Source: Hymenolepis diminuta
Lineage: Eukaryota; Platyhelminthes; Cestoda; Cyclophyllidea; Hymenolepididae
Assembly (NCBI GenBank): GCA_900708905.1
Contig: CAADRB010000056.1
Span: forward strand, 316,187 to 380,186
Direction: 5' to 3'
DNA: 64,000 bases
The position numbers were made by a program, and so were the translations under genes. Below the pieces are notes generated by a model that was not told the DNA's origin, made no database searches, and was given only the letters and a program-made list of their open reading frames with translations. Of this stretch, positions 27,201-39,200 are shown piece after piece; positions within the stretch are counted from its first letter, which is position 1; each line of letters opens with the position of its first letter.

Positions 27201-30200
27201 AACGCCCAAATGGGTCTATCCCAACGAAGGATGCTCATTAGAGGAGGAGATTAGCTGCAACTAAGTCAAAATAAGTAAAATTAATACCAAGTTTGACTAT
27301 CCTAGTAAATGCAGTCGTTATTTAAGCTAATATAAAGAAATATATGGTCCTAATAACTTCACTACACTGATGTTATTCCAGATATATACTATAAAATATT
27401 GTCTGTCGTACTATGGGGATAGTGTATTCAAGCTAGCTCTCAATCTTTATATTAATCAACTTCGTGAGTTTTAAGAGAGATGTAACTTAGAGATCAAATG
27501 TTGAGGATAGGAGAGCCTATTTGAGATTTTGCCCTTCTAGCTCATTACAATGTTGGCATACAATGAAACGGAAAGAAGATGGGTTGTTTCGTGCAAGATA
27601 AGATAACTATGAAAGAAAAATGGAGAATGAGCGGAAGGTGATTGATTGAGGGGATAAGATTATCATTCATTGGGTTGTAAGAACACAACCAATATAGGGT
27701 ACCAGTGAGCGGTAAAGCATAATATTAGCGTGTCACAGAGTTAGACAATGCTTGCATTATCTCGGGTTAATACAGATGCATACTGCAGTACGTCATATAG
27801 GATGATTAAACCTTCCTCGGTGAATTGTCCACCTTAAATCAAGTGACCTTAAATCGGATCATTAACATTTTCTGAATTCCAATGTTAACAAAGTTTTAAT
27901 GCATTTCCGAATATATGTCATCTTAAAGTGCTTAGAAATCCCAAGTAAATGAGTTATTACTGAATTTTATTTTAAATGAGTAAATGGATGGTTTGAAAAC
28001 AATCTTCCTTATTATTCTAATGTTGATTTCAATTAACGATGCATAAACATTTGAATTAATGGATATTTAGAGCTTAGTCGTTACGTTAGGTTAGGCATTT
28101 TTCATTTTATTCAGGCCTAAATAAACCTATACTTAATGAGTTTTACATTCATATAGCCATGGCCGGACGATGCTTTAGAAAGAGTAGCTCAACGTTCCCT
28201 TGAAACTCTCGGGATGGACCCATCATTGCGTGACAGTTTGACACTGGTTTTCAAACACTTCCACAATTCCATCATAAGCCTCTCTGAAAAATTTTATCAA
28301 CAATTGGGTAGGAAGACTTATGTAACACCCACCTCATATCTGGAATTGATCGGCTCTTTTGAACGGCTTATCAAGAAAAAGAAGGACGAAATAATGAAAG
28401 CAAAAATGAGGTTAGCTGCCTGTTTAATTATAGAGTTTAAGATAGACAAGAATAGATCATTCACAAACTATTCCTGGCAGGTATCTTAATGGTTTGGATA
28501 AACTGGCATTTGGTGCAAGTCAAGTAGCTGATATGCAAGTAAAGCTGGAAGAACTTCAACCCCAGTTAGTTGAAGCCAGTGAACAGAATGAACATCTGCT
28601 TGGAGTCATTGCACAAGAATCTACTGCTGCAGAACAACAGCGTGAACGTGTTGTTGCTGAAGAAGAGGTAGTCAATAGAAAAGCTGATGCCTCAAAGGCA
28701 CTTTCCGAAGAATGTCGGGCAGATTTGGCTAAAGCCACGCCAGCCCTAGAGGCTGCATTAGCTGCCTTAGACATCCTCAAACCGGCAGATATTACCATCG
28801 TCAAGTCAATGTCCAATCCTCCTTTTGGCGTCAAATTAGTCATGGAAGCTGTGTGTGTAATGAGGGATATCAAACCTGAAAGAAAAACGGATCCAGTTAC
28901 TGGAAATATAATGTTCGATTACTGGGGTCCTTCTAAGAAACTACTAGGAGATATGAACTTTTTGCAAACGCTGAAAGACTACGATAAGGACAATATTCCC
29001 CCTCAAGTGAGATTTGAATATTTAAACTCGAATTCTACTCCCTTTTAGATCATTGCAAATATCCGAGCTAACTACACAAATAATCCTGAGTTCGATCCAA
29101 GTAAAGTAGCTCGTGCAAGCTCGGCTGCTGAGGGTTTGTGTAAGTGGATACTTGCAATGGAACAGTACGATCGAGTTGCGAAGATTGTTGCTCCTAAAAA
29201 GCTCAAACTTGAAGAAGCTGAGAGGGAACTAGCGGAAAATATGACTGCATTAAAACGAACTCAGGCTTCTCTCAAAGTGGTTGAAGATAAATTGGAAGAG
29301 CTTCGTAAAAATCTTGACAACACACAGGTACGATTGAGGCCTATACATATCAAGCCATTGTATTTAATGATCCAAGATTCGGAAGATCATTTGCCGAATC
29401 TACGTTGCATTCTTGCTTCATTTTACTTCAGTAAACTCTAGTTTATAAATATATATAGGTATATTTTACAACTTCTGAGTGTTTGTTAAAATTAACCGCT
29501 TAAACATCATTAGTTGAATATATCTTTATTGATTGCGCTTGCCTTTCCATTATCAAAGATTGTGAATATCAGTCAGAGAGGTGACAGATAGACATCCTTT
29601 CTACTTATGTATTACGATGATCCTGGTTTAATTATTAGGGCACTTTCTTGTTTCAAAATCAGAATTACTGCAATTTAATGTTTTACACAGATATCTACAA
29701 GATTGAGCTGTACAATATTTTTGAGCGCGCTCAAACCATAATTAACTGTTTTCTTTGTATTTTGCTTGAATTGGCTCAAATAAGCAACTGGTTGCATGAT
29801 AGAACTTAAATGATTGAACTGGGAAGGTGTTCGTCTTATGATGATTCCATATTTTCTACCCGATTTATGGTGTTCTTGTTCCCTTACTAACTTAATCAAT
29901 TCCTTCCGACCCCATATCTCTATGTCGGGGTTTCCCTTTCCATACCATGCTCTGCTATTACATAGTTCTGTTCATTGAGAATGTCATAATTCCATTCATA
30001 TCACTTAGAATTTGACCTGTAAACGGCTCAACTAACTGCCATTTCTTTCTTTTCTCCAGGCCGAGAAGAAACGCTTAGAGGATGAGGTCGAACTGTGCGG
30101 TTTAAAGCTAGTCCGAGCAAAGAAGTTAATCGGTGGGTTGGGGGGTGAGAAGGATAGATGGTTTCATGAAGCTGAAAGACTTCAACAAGTCTACGACAAT

Positions 30201-33200
30201 CTCACTGGAGACGTTCTACTGTCTGCTGGTGTGATTGCATACCTCGGACCTTTCACATCAGTTTACCGTGAGGCATGCCTTGAGGATTGGGTGAAGGTGT
30301 GCAATAGTCAATCTGGAATCACCTGCAGTTCTCATTTCTCTCTCACTGCTTGTTTGGGAGATCCTGTAAAGATTCAAGCGTGGAATATATTTGGATTACC
30401 CCGAGATGCCTTCTCAATTGATAACAGTGTTATCGTGGACAATGGAAGGCGTTGGTAAGTTGAAACAATCTGAACTCTTGCTTCTTCATACAGCCTTCAA
30501 ACGGTGACTGTGTTTCCTGGAGCAGAATACCTGTCAATTCGAAGGCCAGATCATCGTTTAAATATTAATTTAAAATGAATGAATACATTACAATGATAAA
30601 CAGCGTAGGTTATTCTAAAATTGAAAAGTATTGGTGGTATTTTTAGAACGTAACACAGTAGTAATCTCGCCGAGCCAGCAATCCGGAAAACTCGTTAATA
30701 TGGCAACTTAACACAGAAGCCAATAACCCACGGCAGATCACAAGACACGTTATAGTAAACACGTGTGTATTAACGAAACTCACTCTCACAGCTTAAACAA
30801 ATAGGTATAATTAGAAAGTGTCTTTCATCGGTGGGGAAATAAAGAAGGAATTTACACTTTTATTCATAGAAGAAATATTGGGAGCGGGGGAAAATAATTA
30901 TCATTTCTTCTAATAGTAGTGAGCCAATAAAAAGCGTCAGTCTTGTAAGTTAAACCTTGCGGCTTATTTGACGTCGATTTAGGTGGCCGACTTGAAGAAA
31001 AAAGAAAAGAGGAAAAAAGAATGCATTTATCCTTTTTTTTATACTAACGGTAGACAAAATTCTTTCAAAGCCAGAAAGACATCGCTGATCGGCTAATTAA
31101 AATAACTCCCCAGGATTTGGTACCATTATGGGCTTGGCAACCGTTTTGAGGTTGTAGGTTGTTTAAACACTGTGAGGTCGATAAAATTAGGTCCCAGAGA
31201 TTAGTGATGACATAGAAAAAATTTTTGAAAACCATAGAGATTCATCCCTCAAGGTTAATAGCAACCTCATAGAGAATTTAAATGTATTGATTTACATCCA
31301 TAAACTTAGGAAATAAATAGTATTTGACTCTCCTGTCCTGTCCTGCAGTTTGAGGTAGAAGATTTGACGTTTTTACTTAATTGAGGGTAAAATTGGGATA
31401 CCACTGTTAGTAAGCCAAATTGAGCATGTTTGATGTATTCAATCGAGTTCACTAAGAGTGCACTCGTAAGTTCATCCCTCACATATTTAATTATCGATTT
31501 ATGGACTTCACACTCAGACTTGGATATGTAAAATCACCAGTGAAAATGTCATCGCTGCCACTATTGGTCAGTTAGTCAACCATTCATCCCATATCAATTC
31601 TATATAAATGCATTTTTTTCTCAATAGTGAACCGTCGTTTGAGTTACATGTCTTCTTCTTTCCTTCTTATAGAGTCCGAGCGGTTATAGCTCTATATAGT
31701 GGGCAACTTAGCCAGTTATAAAAATACTCATACCAACTGACTAATGTTTCATCGTAACAGATCGATTTATTTTTAGAGATATTTACTTCAAATTTTAATT
31801 TCACGCACATTGTTAAAATAGGGCATAATGGAAAGGAACTTGTTGTTAAAACTTCTTATAAGATTCATATAAACATGACTTAAGGACACTCAGTTCATGC
31901 TTTATCTCAAAATGAACACGTTACATCACACAGGTGGTATGTAGGTGTATGCTCATACCATCGTACATTAGAAAGTACATTAGAAGTTGACTCGCAACCT
32001 GGTTTTCCAAGCAGAGAGTATACAGAGAGTTTTTATGCAGAGTATACAAATTGGGAAGCCGAACTGGGAGCTCGGTGTGGCCAATGGCTAGATTAGACAA
32101 TGTATTCACCTGTTGTTATCGTTCTGGGCGGAAGTCTGTGGGCATGGAAAAGGTGTCTGCTCCCTCTCACATATCTTCTCTTTTCTTCTTAGTCCTTATT
32201 TTTGTCTTTCAAACATCTTATAGACTATGCTCTTTCATATATTTACTTGCTTTATCTACATGACGTGCCTAATAAAGATCTATTTAGACCAAATTTTCTA
32301 CACCATCTTAACTCTCAGTCTGGACACACTTTTCATTTACCTGTCGGAGGGTTAACCTTCAACCGTCAATTACATGAAGACACTGTTATTCATATAAATA
32401 GTATCTGTAAAATTAATAAGATTTTTCTAAATTAAGCTTTTCTACACTCTCAATCAAGTGCAGCTGTGGCTACATATTTCTAACAATTTATATAATATTC
32501 GAACATCACGATTCAGTGCTTTAATTTAGTTTTAACAACAACAAGGCGGTTTTATCCGTTACAGTTAAATCAGTAAATGAGCAGATGTAGATTTAACTAC
32601 AGGATGCAGAATCTAGATGGGAAATTTTCATAAAAAACTCTTTTCTTTGGTTCTTATTACAACTGTTTTGAACAGATGCTCTCAAAGTCATTTATTTGGG
32701 TATCTTGTCTCCTTAATTTCATTAGTTTCTGTGTGGTTGCGAATAACTAAATGAGAACATAAAGAACTTAAGTTTAACTTATGAGATAAAACATGAACTT
32801 ACTCAGAGTTTGAAAGATATTCTTGAAACACCTGAGTTGATTGAATTCCTGCTTTTCCATAGGCCTCTGATGATAGATCCTGAGGGTCAAGCAAATAAAT
32901 GGATCAAGAATATGGAAAAAGAGAATGCTATTGCCGTTATCAAGTTGAATGATAGTGATTTTATGCGTCGAATGGAGAACAGTATTCAGTTTGGTATTCC
33001 AGTCCTTCTTGAAAATGTTGGTGAAGACCTGGACCCCAGCTTAGAATCACTTCTGCTCAAACAAACCTTCAGACAAGGTAATATCACAATTCTTTTAATT
33101 ACACAAATTAATGTTTTCTATTATTTCATCTACTTATTTCTTCAAAGGTACTGTGGAAATGATCAAACTGGGAGACGAAGTAATTGAATTCTCCTCAGAT

Positions 33201-36200
33201 TTCCGCTTCTATATCACGACCAAATTGCGTAATCCACACTATCTTCCAGAAATTGCTGTGAAGGTCTCTCTATTAAACTTCATGATCACACCTGAAGGTC
33301 TGGAGGACCAACTTCTTGGAATCGTGGTGGCGAAAGAGAAGTAAGTAGTCGGCAAAGAAACAACATCATATAATGATTGTTTATAACGCCTAAGCTTCTT
33401 TTGCCTAACAGTTTTTGCCATATCCCAAATTCACCCTATTAAACTCGTAAACCCATTAAAATTTGAAGCAAATATATTTATGAATTCTCTCCCAATACTT
33501 AGACCAGAGTTAGAAGAAGCTCGACAGGACCTGATTGTTACAACCGCCAACAACAGAAGAATGCTCAAGGAAGCAGAAGATCGAATTCTGGCGACTCTTT
33601 CTGAGTCTGAAGGCAATATTCTCGAGAACGAGACAGCTATCCAAATCCTCGACTCTTCAAAAGCTATATCTGATGATATCACGAAGAAACAGGCGGTAAA
33701 TAAATACGGAATTTGTCGAGTTATATTGAGTGTACGGAAATTTGATTAATATCTGTAATTTGTAGGTAGCAGACGAAACTCACAAGAAAATAGACATTGC
33801 TCGAATGGACTACCAACCCATAGCAAAGCACTCAGCCATTCTCTTCTCTTCAATCACAGATCTACCTAACATAGATCCAATGTATCAGTATTCACTTACT
33901 TGGTTTGTAAACTTGTACATCAATGCTATTCAAGACAGGTAAGCTATACTTATTTAAAGGAATAAGAAATATTGCCTCATAATTATTTTACAAATTCTCC
34001 AGTAACAAATCGAAGATATTGGAACGTCGATTACGATATTTGCAAGAGTACTTAGATTACAAATTGTACGTAGATGTATGTCGGGGTCTTTTTGAAAGGC
34101 ATAAGATAGTCTTCTCGTTAGTACTATGTGCCAGAATCTTGCTGTAAGTGGATGATGCCCACTCACACAAATCACCTCACATGATTGATTGATGTGCTTA
34201 GCGCCTGAAATAGCCCACCAGCCTTATTTTTCTACACATTATTTATATTGCTTTTTACTTAAACTCTTTCTAATGTCCCGCGTAAGTAGAGCAGTGATGT
34301 AAAAAGCGTTTTTTTTATTTTTGAAAGTAAAATATGATATCAGATCTTTCCAAGTTCTCATTTCAGTCTCAAATTACTTGTTAGGAAGCCGGATATGATT
34401 TTTTGATACGCCTTAGCAAAATTCACGGGCTTTGTACCCTACGTATTGGTTTATTGATTACTTATTATCCACTGTCATGGCTGAAAATAAATCTCACTAC
34501 CGATATTTCATTGGCTGATCACGAAACCAATCATTTTCCACGTATCTCAATCTAATGTAAGCAAATGTATTTTCTTAAAAATACACCATTTCTTTAATAA
34601 CAGGGACCTGAGAAACTACAGCCATACTATGCTTCACTGGGAGCCTGGCAATATCACAATGATACCCTAGACAACATCAGAGGCAACTTTGCGCTATTTT
34701 ATGATCCGATCATAATTCTGTGCTGCCTCTCTCTCTCTCTCTCTCTAGGTATTTTTAAATAATTTAGATCGAATACTTTCTATATAGACTTTAACTTACA
34801 AATTACGTTCAAAAAGGGTTTAAGGGTCATATAATTTACATAAATCAGAAAATATCTTATAAATATTACTTGAATTTCAAGGCTCATTATTTCATTTTAA
34901 ATTCGATAACGTCCATCCCCTTAGAAAGAAATATGATAGTAGTTAAAATATTTCACTGCGAATTAGAATAATCAATATTTCCAGTACTATTAAATTCAGA
35001 AGAGAATAATCTTGCTTTGTTTATTTGATTTAAAAATGACTGGCTAGTGTCCGTATTAAAAGTACCATTTGGATAAATAAACACGGGAGGGGGAGGGGGG
35101 GATGAAATTTGAAGATTTCGGCAAAATATTCCCGGGGAATGAGACACCTCTGATTTCATAGATTAAGATATTTGTAACAGTTAAGTACGATTGAAGTTTA
35201 GTATTATAGACGATTAGGCAATAAGGACAGGAATTAACATTATTGTCTGCTTTTGCAATGGTGTCCCGGCAAAAATGAGGAAATCCTTAGTCAATTTCTG
35301 AAGTGTCTTTCGCCGGCGTTATATCTTGCGAGAACTGATTCATATATCAAGTTTTACTAAATCTGTGATCGCCTTGGTTTCAGATACCCATCCAGATCAG
35401 GAGTTCAGTAAGAGAGGACAAGACTGATCATTGATCTTATGGGTTGACCAGGAATAAAAAGTCTATCCATCCCATCCTTTAATTAGATGGAACTGTGGGA
35501 CAGGGAAGGAATGTGTGGAAAGAGTTGGGAACGTGTGGATCACAATGATGTCTTCAATCCCATTGACGATGGCAGCTATTAAGTTGGACGTTGTCCTCGG
35601 GCCTGGCATGCTCTCCTCAATGGCGATGGGTCAGCTGTAGATAAGCATACCTATGGACTTACCAGGCTACGCTTTGTTAAATCCTATCAATTAGCAAAAT
35701 CTGTTTCATCAATATATTGGAAATAAGTTACTGAGATCCAATTCGTATTGCAGTAAAACACCTTAGGTGACTAGGAGAAATAAGTAATTGTTAAATATCC
35801 AACAATACTGTAGACGTATTGTTAGGACTTGCCCAGCTGTCTAGCCCGTTCTCATCTATCTTTTATCTGTGAAACAGCAACAAGTCGAAAATAATTGAGA
35901 AGAGGGTTCGTTATCTGATTGAGTACTTCACGTACAGTCTCTACGTGACCGTCTGTCGAGCAGTTTTTCAGAAACATAAACTCCTCTTTTCACTTCTCCT
36001 CACCTCCAAACTTATGATGTGAGAAATCCCTTTTTACTTTTCCTATTTTTAGTTTGTGATTCTAGTTGGTTACTTGGATTTATTTCTGTTGAATTTGGTT
36101 TTCAATGTTCCATGATCGTTATACCGTTTAAGTGACCTCTAATTCCCAAGTCAATTCAAGGAAGTTTTAACAATCACTTATCTGGAGAGAATTTATCGTA

Positions 36201-39200
36201 GAGCCACTCTTATGAGAAACTCGTATTCAACCACTTTCTTTTTGACCAGAATTGACTAGATGAAGTTAAAATAGAACTACGTCTTTCTTGAATTTGCCTT
36301 TGTCCTCTCTGTCCTTTACACCTTCATAACACTTGGTAAGTTATTTCTATCTAGAGATTATTTCTCATGGCTGTTAAGGAACGTGTGCACTGATTGTCAG
36401 TTTTTCTTTCTAGCTGAAGGTCTCCGCTAAAATAAGTTCCCATTGAAACATTTCACAAACCAATTCGACAACAGGAGACAGCAAGCATGCAACTGCGTGG
36501 TGACAAAACTCCCATCTTTAGGACACAAAATCATTTGCTAGATATAAACTAAGCTTTCCCGCTTTAAAAGTAGTGAAAATTATTCAGTATTTCAGTACAA
36601 TTGTCTTCCTCTTATGACTGAGATAGCAGAATAATAAGAGATGGCATGATCCTAACATAGCAGGACTCAGCAGAATTCACTTCAATGCAAAAACAAGCTC
36701 ATTCAAAACGCGGGCGATCGATTCTTCTTTTAATGTTCTGTTACTTCTTTCTAAAGCTAAAACTACTCAGATACAATGAAGAATGAGGAAGGGGACTTGT
36801 AGCTCAAAAGATGGTTTGCTATTAAGAAGATGAAAGTACTTACAGAGGATTCAATATGTGATAATTGGTTGGCCGACTGGTTGACCAATATTGACGGCGG
36901 GTAGGTTCTTCGCCGGTTGTCTTGTATACTCAAGTACGGTCGCAGAGATCTAATAATCGATTGTTCCGTACATGAAAGATAAACTGAAATATTTATTTAT
37001 CCTCTTAACAAATCCATTGAGCATATCCTAAGGAAAGTTTCATCAATGTTGCCGTTTGTGTAAAAACGCCACATTTATCATAATACGTCAACAAGTCCCT
37101 TTAAATGATCTTTTTATGATGATTATAGCACCAAAAAGTATCATAAGTAATTATAGCCTTCGTTTCAGGGGAATCGAATCACCATGAGATTTAAATTTCA
37201 TTTTTTAAAAACAATAGACAACTACAATTATTTAAAATAGCTTTATGTTTTCATCGTCTACTATGGTCATCAAGATTAGATAAAGGTAGCTTGATGTGAT
37301 AGGATAGAAAATCGAATAGCGATGTTTCAATAATCTTGCATAAAGTCAACTCTTTTGATGGCATGCATTCGATTATCAGCAGGGTGCTTCAAGTAAATAG
37401 AACGACCCTTCTTGATGTTCTTACTCTTTCCAAATGTTGAAAATTTACGGTTTTCAAATTATCCCATCTTATCCCAAGAAAAGTGTGTGTTCAATGTAAA
37501 TTTACACCTCTATTTCTGTTTTTGACAAATTAACACCCGTTTACACCATTTTATGTTGATTTTTCACTTACTTTCACTAACTGAAATCTCTCCAAATAAT
37601 GTTATATTTTGTATTAACTTCCTAGAGCTAAAAACGAGATCAAGCTCAATGAATTTCTCTTCTTTCTAACTGGGGGAGTGAGCTTGGAGAATCCTGTACC
37701 TAACCCTGCGCCAGAATGGTTATCAGTTCCAAGTTGGGATGAGCTTTGTCGTCTCTCTGAACTCACCCCCTTCAATGATCTCAAAGAGCATATCAGAGAC
37801 AATATCGCCGAATGGCAGAAGTTCTATGATTCCAAGTCACCGCAGACTACGCCCCTTCCAGCTCCTTGGAATACTCAGCTTGATGATTTCCGTACTCTCA
37901 TCATTCTAAGATGTATTCGTCCGGATAAGGTTTGTTCAATATTATCATGATACCTGAGTACTGGTTTACATCACTTCATGGTGTGTTACGGTTTTAGGTT
38001 GTGCCAGGTGTGATCGACTATGTTCGTGATAAACTTGGTCAAAAGTTTGTGGAGCCACCAGCGTTCGATCTTTTAAAAAGCTTTGAAGACTCAATTAGTA
38101 TTGCTCCGCTCATATTCATTCTCTCTCCAGGAGCAGATCCAACCATGGCGCTGCTTAAATTTGCTCATGACAAAGGTTTCGGAGGTGCAAGATTCCAATC
38201 AATAAGCCTCGGTCAGGGTCAAGGACCCATCGCAGCGAAAATGATCGAACGTGCTCAAGCAGAGGGATCGTGGGTATTGCTGCAGAACTGTCATCTTGCC
38301 GTCAGCTGGATGCCAGAGATGGAGAAGATTTGTGAGGGCTTCACTGCCGACAATACGGCGCAAACCTTTAGACTTTGGTTAACCAGCTACCCTTCTCCTA
38401 GTGTAGGTTGATCGGCCAGAGAGGGTTTATCACAGAGCTTATGGAAACTGTTTCGCTATGTTGATCTGACCTTTGTTCACTTTAAAAATGTCTTTCTATT
38501 TTTTAATTCCAAATATTTTGCTGTCATTTTCTTTGTAGATGAGTTCAAGGTCTATAGGCCTTGAGCATTAGTTGCTTCATTCAATTATTTGTTTCTAATT
38601 CTATTTGGAGGGTCTTATAATTGCCTTTTTGTCTTCAGTTTCCAGTAACTGTTCTGCAGAACGGAGTTAAGATTACTAATGAACCACCAGCTGGATTGAG
38701 GCAAAATCTTCTTCAATCCTATTGCAGTGATCCAATTTCCGATCCTAACTTTTTCTACGGATGTCCTAAACACGAAGCTGTTAGTTTAAGTCACCTTTTC
38801 ATATTTACCTTCTCATCTCAATTTTTCTAATCTTGTTTTCTGTTATTTCTCCACTGAATAGACTTTTGAGAAACTGCTCTATGGTCTATGCTTCTTTCAT
38901 GCACTGGTTCAAGAACGTCGGCAATTTGGTCCAATCGGATGGAACATTCCTTATGGTTTCAACGAATCTGATCTCCATATATCCGTTAGACAATTGCAAA
39001 TATTTATCAATGAATATGAACAGGTGAGGAAGGGGCCATTAAATGCTACTAATATGTAGTTTCAGTAGCGACTTATCAAATTCATGAATTTCAGGTACCA
39101 TTTGATGCAATTAACTATCTCACCGGCGAATGTAATTATGGAGGACGTGTAACTGACGAACGAGATCGTCGTTGCCTATTGACCCTTCTTCTCGACTTCT

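Noticed and set aside
28556..28873. Minus-strand frame of 105 codons
   Set aside because: Antisense to the dynein stalk exon, which is in frame and has conserved motifs.
32051..32435. Two overlapping plus frames in the large dynein intron 36
   Set aside because: No similarity to dynein exons and no usable splice sites that keep the frame.
34727..34760. Polypyrimidine-AG (CT run then tag) as acceptor of a third alternative dynein exon
   Set aside because: The sequence that follows has no similarity to exons 41a or 41b and lacks a matching 141-bp exon.
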